Part shown: positions 50,801 to 57,624 of the stretch, piece by piece
Layout of the letters: every line of letters begins with the position of its first letter
Position numbering within the stretch: position 1 is the first letter of the stretch
Origin: Luteimonas galliterrae
Lineage (GTDB): Bacteria > Pseudomonadota > Gammaproteobacteria > Xanthomonadales > Xanthomonadaceae
Direction of reading: 5' to 3'
Assembly: GCF_023374055.1 (NCBI RefSeq)
Contig: NZ_JAMBEP010000001.1
Coordinates: forward strand, 620,001 to 684,000
Length of the DNA stretch: 64,000 bases
Notes under the pieces: generated by a model
The model's database searches: none
What the model saw: the letters and a program-made list of their open reading frames with translations, nothing else
What the model was told of the DNA's origin: nothing
Made by a program: the position numbers and the translations under genes

Positions 50801-53800
50801 CGATCGGCCCTGCGAACCCCAGCGTCGTTCCGGATTGAAAGACATTGATGGCGCCCGTCCCCAAGAGGGTGAAACCGCGGTTGATGTCGACCGTACCACC
50901 CGTATAGGTCAGCGTGCCCGAGTTGAGCACTAATCCGCCGGACACATCGCTCGAGGCGCCGATGCCGCTGACCAGCCCGCTGTTCGCCAGGCAGTCGGTG
51001 CTCAAGGTGGCCGAAGTGAGCGCGGTGACGCCGGTATAGCTGTTGCCGCAGCCGTTCATCACCTGGGTCGGACCGGAGACCGTGATCCCGCCGGTACCGC
51101 TGATGGCACCGGAGAAGCTGCCGTTGCCATTGATCTTCAGCGTGCCCGAACCCAGCAGTACGTTGCCTGCGCCGTTCAAGCCGCCGACCCAGGGACTGAA
51201 GCCGGCCAAGTCGAGCGTAGTCCCAGCGTTTACGGTCATCGCGCCTGCGCCTGCGCCGGTCGCGTTGCCGCCGAAGGCCTGGTTGGAGCCGGCCTGCAAG
51301 ATGCCGGCGGTCACCTGGGTTCCGCCGGTGTAGGTGTTGTTGCCGGATAGCACCAGCGTGCCGGCGCCATCCTTGAACAGTCCTCCGGTGCCGGTCGCGA
51401 TGCCGCTCATCGTGAGCGTCGATCCCGCCTGCGCGACGCCGATGCGGCCGTTGCCGGTACCCAGCGTGAAGCCGCGGTCGGTCGATACGGTGCCGCCCAA
51501 ATAGTCCAGGCGTCCGCCGCCGCTTAGCGAAAGATTCGAAGAGGCGCTGCTCGCGGCGCCGATGCCGCTGGCCAGGCCGCCGTTGGCGAGCGTGTTCACG
51601 GCCAAAGTACCGGCGGCGATGTTGGTGACGCCGACGTAATCGTTACCGGCATTGGCCAAGGTCAGCGTGCCCGCACCGGTCTTGGTGAAGCCGGCGTCGT
51701 CCGGACTGGTCACCTGGCCGGAGAAGGTCACGTTGGTGGCGGCGTTGAAGACCTCGAAGTTGCGTGTGGTGCCGCCGTTGATCAGGGTGAAACCGCGGTC
51801 GGTGCCGGCGGTGCCGCCGGTATAGCGCAGCGTGCCGTTCTCCAGTATCAAATTCGACGAGGCGCTGGACGAGGCGCCGATTGCGCTGGCCGCGCCGCCG
51901 TTGCCGATGCTGTTGAAGGCCAGCGTCGCGCCGCTCACCGTGGTCGCACCGGTATAAGTGTTGCTGCCGGTCAGGGCGACAGCGCCCGTGCCCAATGCGC
52001 CGCCCGTGCCGCCGCCCGTCCCGCCTACGGTGAAGCCGACCGCGCCGCCGTTATCGACGATGTTCGAAGCGATGGTGAATGTGCCGGCGCTGTTCTTCAG
52101 CACGCCCAGCGTGCCGCCGCCGACGGCGCCCGTCACCGAACCGCCCTGGATGGTCTGGTTGGTGCTGCCCGTGGTGGAGCTGACGATGATGGTGCCGTCC
52201 AGGCCGAGCGTCTGGCCAGCGCTCACGGTGACGGTGGAGTTCGCCGCGGCCGTGTACTTCAGGCCGGCGACCTGCTTGCTGCCGCTGACCGTGTTGAAGA
52301 AGGCCGTGTTGGCCGTGCCGCCCTCGTCGCTGAGGAATTGGCCGTCCTGCCAGAGGCTGGCGTTGTCCTGGTCGGTATAGTCGTCGAAAGCAACGATCTG
52401 CCCGCCCACCACTTCCGCGTAATCGGTCTGCGTGCCGGTGGTGATGGTCGCCCAGCCGCCCAATGCGCCGTTGGCATTGCTGGTGTTGAAAGCGCCACTC
52501 GTCGGCGCGACAAAATTCACGATACCGCCCGCGTGGACGATATTGCCCAGGTTGACCGTCAGGCTGCTGCCGGCGGTGGTGCCTGAAGTGGCGCGCAGCG
52601 TGTTGTTGCCCGCGGTAACGTTCAGCCCGCTGAAGCTCTGGCTGTTAGCCTCGCCGTTGGCGCCCGTGATGTTCACCGTCCCGCCGCCCAAGTTGAGCGT
52701 CGAGCTGGCGGAAACGATATTGCTCGCCGGCGCGGCGGCGTCCGCGAAGTCCAGCGCCAGCGTGCCGCCGCCGACTGTCGTTGCGCCGGTATATGTGTTG
52801 GCGCCGTACAGCGTCAGCGTGCTGGCGCCCAGCTTGGTCAGGCCGCCGTCGCCGGTGATATTGCCGCCGTATCGGGTAGTGCCGCTGGTGGCGCTGATGG
52901 TCAGCGAACCGCCGTCGGTATCCACGTTTCCGCCGGTGCCTGCCAGCGAAGCTGCGGTGATGTCGAAACCGCCGAGGTCCAGCGTACCGCCGTTGACGAC
53001 GAGCGCTCCAGACGCGCCGAAGGCGGCGGCATGGCCGGCGACGAGCGTGCCGCTTTGCACGGTAGTGCTGCCTGTGAAAGTGTTATCGCCGCTCACCATC
53101 CAGGTGCCGGCACCGTTCATGCCTAGATTGCCTGCGCCCGAAACGACGCCGGAGAGCGTATTCGTTCCGGCGAAGCCGCCGTCCAGCGTCAGGGTGCCGC
53201 CCGCGTTGACCGTCGTCGCTCCGCTGAGCGATAGCGCACCGGTGCCGTCGTTGCGGATCGCGCTGGCGCCCGAGATCGCCAATGTACGGTCTGTGCCGGT
53301 CGCCGCGCCGGCATAGCTCAGCACGCCGTTGATCAAATTGATGCCGCCGGCGGCGCCCGTTCCGAAGGAACTACTGGTGCCCGTATTAGCAAGCGTGCTC
53401 GCTCTCACCGTTACGCCGTTGATGGTGGAAGCGCCGGTGTAGGTGTTGGCGCCACCGAGCGTGATCGTCCGGCTTACGCCTCCGCCGGTAAACCCAATGG
53501 CGCGACTGCCGCCGCTGCTGCTGATGACGCCGAGCAGCTGCATATCGGCAGTTTGCGCCGCGAATGACATGGAGAGCGAAAAAGAACCGGCGGCGTCGAC
53601 GTCGCCAGTCAACGTCAGCGTGCCGGTGCCGGAATTTCGCAGTTGATTGCCGCCGCTGGAGGTGTTGTTGAAACGCCAGTTGCGGTTGGAGGCATCGCCG
53701 TCGCCCGAGTAGATGAGCGTGTTGCCTATTCCACCGCCGGCGCTGGAATGGATCGTTCCCGATGTCGCGTCGGTAGGTGCGCCCAGCGAGCTGGCCACGC

Positions 53801-54707
53801 CTAGGTCGGCGACCGAAGTGAAGCCGTGCGTTCCCTGGCCGAAGGCCGTGCGGCCGGTATAATCGTTTCCGTTATTGCTGAGCGTGCCGGCGACATTCAG
53901 GCCGCCGGAGCCGGTATAGCGCGCGGTCAGCGCGCCGTTAGTCGCGCTCGCGACGCCGCTCTGAATCGTGATCGTGCGGCTTGCGGCAAGCGGGTCCGTC
54001 GAAGTGATCGACGTGCCGTTCGCCAGCGAGACGCCATTGCCGGCTGCGCCCAGCGACGCATCATTGGCGAGTCCGATCCCGCCTGCGGACACCGTGAAGC
54101 CGCCGGAAAAGGTATTCGCGCCCCTGAGCCACAGGCCGCCGCCGCCGCTCTTGGTGATGCCTGCAGTGCCTGCGATGGCGGAATCGATGAAGCTGGTGCC
54201 GGTAGTGACGTTGATCGTCGGCGTGGTGCCGGTGAACGTCAGCGTGCCGCCGGTCAACGTGTAATTGTTGGTGCCGAAGGTGATGTCATGAACCGTGATC
54301 GGTCCCGCCAACGTCACCGTCCCGGCGGTGCCCATGAAGAAGGCGTTGTCGCCGCCGGGCGCTGCGTTGTTCCACGAGTCCATCGGGCCGGTCACGCCGT
54401 CGTTGAACTCGTTCCAGAACAGCGAGCTCGTGTTCCAGGTGCCGGTGCCGCCCTGGCCTAACGCGGTGGCGTTGACGTCCCACCACCTGTCCGCTGCCTG
54501 CGCCGGCACATATAGCGCTATCAGCACCCCCAGCGCGACCAGCCTGAGTCTCCAGTTGCCTTCCGCAATGCGGTCGAGCGCCGTAGCCGTCGCTGCGATC
54601 CGCTTGTCGACTTCGCCGCCGCCCTTGCCGCAACGCATGGCGAGCTCGGAAGCGACTATCCAGGCGCGCAAAGTCTTGGACCAGATGATGCGGAAAACGC
54701 GATTCAT
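41844..54707 (-). CDS. Giant AIDA-type (type Va) autotransporter adhesin, 4287 residues
   Basis: Layout: an extended signal peptide region MNRVFRIIWSKTLRAWIVAS (ESPR type), the hydrophobic core LRLVALGVLIALYVPAQA with cleavage near residue 72, then a huge beta-helical passenger and a C-terminal barrel (about 3960-4287) ending GLNLGMRVRW. Residues ~80-1850 are passenger-associated repeats (GTLVLSGNNTYTGGTQV and TGGTVDINRGFTL types). Residues ~1870-3750 are long modules of about 290 residues with acidic GDGDDNFVVHDGT, DGGAGLD and GGAGNDTF motifs, like calcium-binding GGxGxD repeats. All mature cysteines come in pairs. AGGGGGT precedes the ATG. Surface adhesion or aggregation is the likely role; the ligand is unknown. 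Such repeats often recombine, so its length may differ between strains. Confidence 0.95.
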   Translation of the reverse strand: MNRVFRIIWSKTLRAWIVASELAMRCGKGGGEVDKRIAATATALDRIAEGNWRLRLVALGVLIALYVPAQAADRWWDVNATALGQGGTGTWNTSSLFWNEFNDGVTGPMDSWNNAAPGGDNAFFMGTAGTVTLAGPITVHDITFGTNNYTLTGGTLTFTGTTPTINVTTGTSFIDSAIAGTAGITKSGGGGLWLRGANTFSGGFTVSAGGIGLANDASLGAAGNGVSLANGTSITSTDPLAASRTITIQSGVASATNGALTARYTGSGGLNVAGTLSNNGNDYTGRTAFGQGTHGFTSVADLGVASSLGAPTDATSGTIHSSAGGGIGNTLIYSGDGDASNRNWRFNNTSSGGNQLRNSGTGTLTLTGDVDAAGSFSLSMSFAAQTADMQLLGVISSSGGSRAIGFTGGGVSRTITLGGANTYTGASTINGVTVRASTLANTGTSSSFGTGAAGGINLINGVLSYAGAATGTDRTLAISGASAIRNDGTGALSLSGATTVNAGGTLTLDGGFAGTNTLSGVVSGAGNLGMNGAGTWMVSGDNTFTGSTTVQSGTLVAGHAAAFGASGALVVNGGTLDLGGFDITAASLAGTGGNVDTDGGSLTISATSGTTRYGGNITGDGGLTKLGASTLTLYGANTYTGATTVGGGTLALDFADAAAPASNIVSASSTLNLGGGTVNITGANGEANSQSFSGLNVTAGNNTLRATSGTTAGSSLTVNLGNIVHAGGIVNFVAPTSGAFNTSNANGALGGWATITTGTQTDYAEVVGGQIVAFDDYTDQDNASLWQDGQFLSDEGGTANTAFFNTVSGSKQVAGLKYTAAANSTVTVSAGQTLGLDGTIIVSSTTGSTNQTIQGGSVTGAVGGGTLGVLKNSAGTFTIASNIVDNGGAVGFTVGGTGGGTGGALGTGAVALTGSNTYTGATTVSGATLAFNSIGNGGAASAIGASSSASSNLILENGTLRYTGGTAGTDRGFTLINGGTTRNFEVFNAATNVTFSGQVTSPDDAGFTKTGAGTLTLANAGNDYVGVTNIAAGTLAVNTLANGGLASGIGAASSASSNLSLSGGGRLDYLGGTVSTDRGFTLGTGNGRIGVAQAGSTLTMSGIATGTGGLFKDGAGTLVLSGNNTYTGGTQVTAGILQAGSNQAFGGNATGAGAGAMTVNAGTTLDLAGFSPWVGGLNGAGNVLLGSGTLKINGNGSFSGAISGTGGITVSGPTQVMNGCGNSYTGVTALTSATLSTDCLANSGLVSGIGASSDVSGGLVLNSGTLTYTGGTVDINRGFTLLGTGAINVFQSGTTLGFAGPIVGTGGFFKRGAGTLVLSGNNTNSGGISIEAGTLRAGSTSAFGNGLNGVTLSNVAGATLDLDGINNTIATVNGGGAAGGNVTLGSATLTLGHGSAGTATYLGAISGSGSLIKTGNSSFVQVLSGCNSTYDGSTTIVSGVLAVNCLESGGIASSIGDSSADAANLVLNGGTLRYVGVGGSTDRQFTLGTSGGGLEASGTGAIDFTSAAPITLSGTGNRTLTLSGTNTDNNALSARIDNPSSGITSLAKTGTGTWVLRNSGSTYTGATNISGGVLAVDKLANGGQASSIGMSGSAATNLVIGQGSTLRYTGLGDTTDRLFMLQTGVSFIESSGTGAVVFSNTGSASYSGAGARTLALGGTNTGLNTMGGTIIDQNATTGKTTLAKNDAGTWVLTGNNSYSGNTVINDGNLMIGNGGISGNAGTGNVVVVNPTSTLSFNRSNSFNFTGTLSGLGNIAQIGTGTTVLTAANNSIGGVTGIDAGTLQIATNSHLTTGSTAINAGTLQVQTGGSLTTPSIAMNAGSTLNVNGIVQAQGGAASAMTGDAGDSTINVNAGGTLRANGDLGGGSDTVNLAGTLDTGGGVLGLGGGDDTLTINEGATLANASVAAGTGTDTLQVNNTSAMTLGGADYTSFESLIKQNTGPLTLTGGHNYSAGVQLQGGILNAGVGSADSVIASTVTMADNTVLNVNGIVQGASGTSATMTGSAGANTINVAAGGTLVAAGDLGDGSDTVTLSGTLDTGPGTLNLGAGDDAVTLNDGASLAGAGIDAGAHSAGDVLTLNNALALNFDGSRTAGFESLIKQNTGVATMTGSQSFTAGTTISGGTLDVDGSLTTPTVDMTGDTALTVDGSLQGIGGASATISGDGGAQTVTVNGTATATGDLGAGNDTLDVAGTLDLGGGIFNLGDGDDNFVVHDGTQVIGTIDGGAGLDSRTYDINTTADLGALANFEGVTKTGTGTLNINGPGTTDLQDVQVLGGTLNIGAGASVAATAGSALNTVVGSGATLNVDGDFGCGSENDAMSVAGAVTGGGAIDLCGGDDVLIVNDGADFTGFTGTISGGAGIVGDIIVLNNAAALSFGPGNVTGFEFLEKENIGEATLTGSQSYGGGVGLNVGTLTVGAGATLATPTLVAANGTTFNVAGSLQGLAPGSAANVLGDAGVQTIHITGTALATGNLGSGNDTLDVTGTLDTNGGIFNLSDGDDNFVVHDGTQIIGTIDGGGGLDSRTYDINATADLGGLLNFEGVTKTGIGVLNINGPGATDLQDVQVLGGTLNVGAGASVVGKPGLALNTVVGSGATLNVDGSFGCGDASDSLTVAGTVSGSGTIDLCGGDDTLTLSDGTVLANTIDGGAHSTADRVVLNNASAMTFDGTNTINFEILQKDNTGAATLTGAAAYSGGTVLNGGILTVAGSLTTPTVTMADATTLNVDGSLQGAGGAAAITGSAGANTISVAAGATLNATGDLGGGNDVLDAAGTIDTEGGVFSLGAGDDIFNVYDTTDTSLATIDGGLGNDLLDVNVGAGNTVPLGGLTNFESLGKSGAGTLEIHGASSFIDVNLNDGTLRVTGTGSIAANNTTILSGATLELADGGAYGGTAGDDTFTVAGTIVSTGSPNTGRIDLGDGNDTFTIQDGANLSGLAPEPVSGGAGTDTFVADLAGTATLGGAVDFETLTKTNAGTLIVAGPATSSFSTVNVLGGTLDVGAGGSLTGVQNATVASGATLNIAGAFGFTNGADNFTVAGTVTGASAIDMLDGDDTFTIQDGADLSGLAGPVDGGAGNDTFVSDLAGTATLGGAIGFEALNKTNTGTLIVAGPAASSFSTVNVAGGTLDIAAAGSIGGVVTGTVASAATLNVDGSYAGSAGNDSLTIAGSITGNGSIAFGNGDDTLTLNDGADLGAFNGTLDGGAHGAGDRVALNNTGATTFNAANIVNFEFLQKDNTGEATLIGAMSFSSGTTLNGGTLTVGGNLVTPTLSMGDDTVLNVAGILEGGGVDAIITGSAGTNTLTVAGLAAMHGDLGAGDDVLDVSGFMLSGGGVFALGDGDDDFVVHDGTVVTATIDGGAGLDSRVYDINGTAEFGALLNFEGVTKRGAGTLNISGPGATDLQSVEVEGGTLNVGAAGSVVATAGSSLNTVVAGGAILNVEGAFGCGDNADTMTVAGTISGSGTVAMCGGDDTLTLQDGATLANIVDGGADTDTVVLDNANAMSFDGANTVNFETLRKENAGEATLTGASTYTGGTLLNGGTLTVAGELTTPTVALGDATTLNVDGTLQGAGGAATLAGSAGANTVNVTGTLRATGDLGAGNDVFDVAGTLDTGSGTLALGDGDDTLTIHDGTNIVGTVAAGAGNDTFNTDIATNADLGAVQGFETLSKTGAGTLDINGPASSDFTTVNVLAGTLNVASGGSVAAQNSTVAAGATLRIAGIYSGTAGDDSFTSMGAVSGALSFGAGNDTARFVGGDISGLAGVHGGVGGSDLLSFSGLDLDDGNAAGIVEWERVELLQDSSLTLGTSFMPSGSLAIDGTSRLVANAGASIGGSVENAGLIEVGANRFAIGGSYSSNDGALTLTVSPGDATSGGLDIAGDVTGTTRVTFASDGSSPGEGTTSIRVIASPNDNTATAGSFVPDSADGVVRLEGSPLAWEFGQQSDRNWYLSTGEGGTDVLPEIAGYGALPGLGALMSQRGDDLAHQRLAGARGAERPQCGEERNRSENAGTDLIDDCRGVWVAVAATEVELGADPGFEVTGDDTGLYVGVDGVMERENSVLRGGAYLGYMHSVYWATGVNSSAVAGMGPARIDLDTPIVGLYGTSEWDNGNYMDLVLTGQRPRAEVRTADGFADRIDADTLTLSARYGHRYRLDNGWTLEPQVQLSGSRVQWDGKTDAAGRQLSFDDDLVATARAALRVEKAFDTAGGAQIRPWATLAVHSTFGGNDNGLRVAQSGVAPSAFPGHDLGTSANLDAGVEAAVDRNVSFFGAISIGQDLKGSDYEQRGLNLGMRVRW

Positions 54708-55437
54708 AAAGACCCCCTGTCATAAAGCACAATCGGATGCAGCGCCCGAAAACGCAGGGGCGCGAAACGATGAAAGTTCGATTGGGTTGGCGCACCAAGT
54801 CTGGCGCCGCCGGCGCAGACGGTTGACGGAGCGCGCATCCGTATCGGCCCGTTTTTTTTCGGTGGGCCGATTTGCTTTTTTTCGTTAGGCGAGACGTGCC
54901 ATTGCGCCGCTCTAGCGAAGCCGTTGATACGGCTCCGACCGCAGCGCCCGCCGATGCCACCCAAAAAAAGGCTCCGTCCGTATTGCGGGCCTTCACTAAT
55001 CCGGCTTCCATGCAACATGCCTACCCCCCGGTCGGCTTGCGCAGTCCAGTCCTCGTCCGGTTCCCCTAGGCGACCGTCGACTGATCCAGCGATTACAACC
55101 TAATCCTATATAAGCGGTTGCGCAAGAACATGATGGCACCCCAGCCCATCGTCTGACGACGCAGTTGGATGGCGAATGCAGTCAGGACCGGCAGTACAGG
55201 CCCTGATACTCGATCGCCCCTTAGTCCCGGCCGAGCCCGATTCCGAAACGGGCCGCCCCTTGGGACGCATCCGCACGCGTCGGGACGGAGCGATGTTGTG
55301 ACCTGGTTCGCGATTCTCGGCTGAAAAAATATCGGGAGCGACCCGCTCACCGCATCGTGAAGGCGAAACATAAATCGACCGCTTGAAAGCCGGCTTACCC
55401 CCGCCACATGTCTGACTCCGGATAGGGCCTCTGGCGC
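54708..55437. other. Upstream region of the giant autotransporter; no gene seen
   Basis: It holds the adhesin ribosome binding site, then a T/A-rich hairpin region: ATCGGCCC (54843-54850) and GGGCCGAT (54864-54871), separated and followed by T-runs. The next 500 bp have no convincing gene. The minus-strand 104-codon frame at 55093-55407 lacks family features. A long structured 5' leader for the adhesin message is possible but not shown. Confidence 0.55.
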
Positions 55438-55791
55438 CTATGGTGTGCCCGGCTCCGGCGATGTTCCCGCGTCGAGCCGGTCGAAATTGCCGATGGCGCT
55501 GAACACCGGGGCATAAGTCCCGACGGTCTCGCCGCGCCAGAGAGGGTTGCCGGCGAACAGCAGCACGTGGCCCTCGCCGTAGCGCGCATCGACCACGGCG
55601 GCGCGTTCGGCCATCTCGCCGCCATGGTCCAACAGGCCGGACACCAGCAAGCGCTTGGCTTCGGCGTAACGCAGGATCACGCGCGGCTGCTGTTGAGCGG
55701 GCTGCTGCGATCGGCGAACCTCGCCTGCAGCACGGTGCCGACCACTTTGAGTTTGTCGGTTGGGGCGACGAATACGCCAGGCGCGAGACCC
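55438..55791 (-). pseudogene. C-terminal remnant of an M14-type zinc carboxypeptidase family protein
   Basis: The minus strand reads GLAPGVFVAPTDKLKVVGTV then LQARFADRSSPLNSS, after which the frame breaks. In the next frame it goes on as RVILRYAEAKRLLVSGLLDH, then GHVLLFAGNPLWRGETVGTY and APVFSAIGNFDRLDAG to a stop at 55438. This resembles the end of the long M14 family metallopeptidases of xanthomonads. The N-terminal and catalytic parts are missing, and the sequence begins directly at a GGGGTCAGAGTACG element. A frameshift near 55685 adds to the evidence for decay. Confidence 0.65.
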
Positions 55792-55814
55792 GAAAACGGG
55801 GTCAGAGTACGTTT
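55792..55814. repeat. GGGGTCAGAGTACG element
   Basis: CGAAAACGGGGTCAGAGTAC then GTTT. This short sequence is often seen next to REP-associated tyrosine transposases and small inserts in this group (recalled, not searched here). It marks the break point of the M14 remnant. No transposase gene is present nearby. Confidence 0.4.
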
Positions 55815-55831
55815 ATCGCTATACAAAGCAG

Positions 55832-57094
55832 CTAGAGATCATAGGACAGCAGGTCGTATCCCGTCGCCGCCCGCACCACACGCTGATGGACGAAAGAGCC
55901 GCTGCCGCCATTGGTCAACACGACGATGCCGCGGCGTCGTTGCGCGTCGCCGATCGCGAAGTTCTTGAAGATGCCGCCGTTGCTGCCCGAGTGGTAGAAC
56001 ACCGGGCCGTCGCGGGTCTCCTCCATGTTCCAACCCAGGCCTTTCTCCGTCCATCGGCCGGGTACCTTGATCTGCGGCGTGAGCATGGCCTGCCGCGTGG
56101 CTTCGGCGATCTCCCATGGCGCGCGCTGCTTGCGCGCCATCATCAGGGCCAGGAACTTCGCGTAATCCTGCACGGTGGTGCGCAGGCTCGCCGCCGCATT
56201 GGCGACGATGTCGCCCGGCCACGTCACCAAGCCAGGCGGTGCGAGCGCGATCACTTCGGGCAACGCGCGTTCGGCGTCTTCGTACTTCCATGCGGATAGC
56301 GGCTTGCCCCAGCGGTCCGCGACTTTCTGGGCGACGCTCCATCGTTCGCGGAACATCTGCGACGGCATGCGTGCATCCGTCGCATCGTGCGCAGGGTGGC
56401 CGTAGACGGATCGCGCGGCCAGGTCCGCATTCCACGTGTAGCTGCTGTCCTTCATGCCGGCCGGGCCGAATAGATGCGTCCGCATCGAATCGTCCAGGCT
56501 CTGGCCGGTGATCGTTTCCACCGCCAACTGCAGCCAGAAGAAGGCCTCGCCGGAATAGTCGATGCGGGTCCCAGGCTTCACCACCGGTACGAGCTTTTCC
56601 GTCGCCGGCGAAGCGCGCCAGTTCGGCAGCCCGGTGGTATGACGCAACACGTCGCGCGGGGTGATCAGCGCTACCCAGGGGTGATCGGCCAGGTATTCGG
56701 GGCGCCGATACCGCACCAGCGGACGATCCAAGTCGATCATGCCCTGCTCTACCAACTGCATGACCAGATAGGCGAATACCGGTTTGCTCAGCGACGCGTC
56801 TTCGAACACCGTCCGCGCATCGACGGGCGCACCGGTCGACGCGTTGGTCACGCCGAAGCCTCGGCTCCAGGCCACCGTACCGCCCTCGACGACCGCAATG
56901 CCGACGCCGGGTACGGCGAAAGCCTTCATGATCCTGGGCAGCCCTGCGAGAAACTCGTCGTCTGGAATCCAGGAACTGTTGGCCTCTTTGCACGAAGCCG
57001 CCATCGCGCGGCCCCAAGGCAGCACGCCAAGCACGCCGAGCGCGGCGGCACGGTAAATAAAGCGGCGGCGGTCTGGAACTGGGCGCATCGGCAT
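55832..57094 (-). CDS. Serine hydrolase of the class C beta-lactamase fold, exported (third copy)
   Basis: 420 residues. A Tat-like signal (DRRRFIYRAAALGVLGVLPW, Arg9-Arg11) precedes the mature part. The nucleophile pair is Ser101-x-x-Lys104 (SLSK). The second motif is Tyr180-Ser-Gly182 rather than Tyr-x-Asn, and the third is HSGSNGG. RHTTGLPNW and KGLGWNMEE are typical of the fold. The YSG change suggests altered activity. It is preceded by GFA and LysR genes on either strand and has no tight operon partner. Confidence 0.87.
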   Translation of the reverse strand: MPMRPVPDRRRFIYRAAALGVLGVLPWGRAMAASCKEANSSWIPDDEFLAGLPRIMKAFAVPGVGIAVVEGGTVAWSRGFGVTNASTGAPVDARTVFEDASLSKPVFAYLVMQLVEQGMIDLDRPLVRYRRPEYLADHPWVALITPRDVLRHTTGLPNWRASPATEKLVPVVKPGTRIDYSGEAFFWLQLAVETITGQSLDDSMRTHLFGPAGMKDSSYTWNADLAARSVYGHPAHDATDARMPSQMFRERWSVAQKVADRWGKPLSAWKYEDAERALPEVIALAPPGLVTWPGDIVANAAASLRTTVQDYAKFLALMMARKQRAPWEIAEATRQAMLTPQIKVPGRWTEKGLGWNMEETRDGPVFYHSGSNGGIFKNFAIGDAQRRRGIVVLTNGGSGSFVHQRVVRAATGYDLLSYDL

Positions 57095-57210
57095 TCCCCA
57101 TTGGATACGCTAACGCCGGTCGCATCAAGATCCGATGGCGACAGCCCCAAATTGCATGCCATTGCCGCTCGTTGTAAACATTCCGCCAACTTGATCCAAG
57201 GAGAAACAGC

Positions 57211-57603
57211 ATGGACCGATTTGCAGGCGGTTGCCTATGCGGCAACGTCCGGATCGAGGCGTCGGGACGCCCATACCGGGTCGGCATTTGTCACTGTCTC
57301 GACTGTCGTAAGCACCACGGCGCTCTTTTTCAAGCTTTCGCGATATTCCCACAGGATGCGGTTTCGATCGAAGGCGAAACGCGCAATCACGCTGGGCGGT
57401 TTTTCTGTCCCCACTGCGGTTCGCCCGTTTTCTCACGCACCGCGGACGAAATCGAAGTGAACTTGGGAATACTGGACGCCCCCGACCAGCTGACGCCCAC
57501 CTACGAACTCTGGACCATCCGCCGCGAATCCTGGTTGCCGCCGTTTCCGCTCAAGAAGCGATACGACCGCGATCGCGACGGCACGAGTCGCTTAGAGGAA
57601 TAG
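57211..57603 (+). CDS. GFA family (CENP-V/GFA domain) zinc protein (second copy)
   Basis: 130 residues with AAGGAGA before the ATG. The zinc pattern is complete: Cys8 and Cys10 (GGCLCG), Cys27, Cys29 and Cys32 (CHCLDCRK), and Cys66 and Cys69 (CPHCGSP). Shorter and clearly different from the GFA protein at 24237, so not a recent duplicate. It is divergent from the serine hydrolase. Function unknown beyond zinc binding. Confidence 0.9.
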   Translation: MDRFAGGCLCGNVRIEASGRPYRVGICHCLDCRKHHGALFQAFAIFPQDAVSIEGETRNHAGRFFCPHCGSPVFSRTADEIEVNLGILDAPDQLTPTYELWTIRRESWLPPFPLKKRYDRDRDGTSRLEE

Positions 57604-57624
57604 CTCGCACAAGCCGTGCGGACT

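Noticed and set aside
54720-55080. A c-di-GMP or other known riboswitch in the adhesin leader
   Set aside because: The conserved bases of the known classes were not found on either strand; only a simple hairpin is visible.
55093-55407. 104-codon minus-strand frame upstream of the giant autotransporter
   Set aside because: No family, no signal peptide, no binding site; composition like random GC-rich sequence.
55839-57287. 482-codon minus-strand frame over the third serine hydrolase
   Set aside because: Alternative frame of the same region; the catalytic motifs are in the other minus frame.
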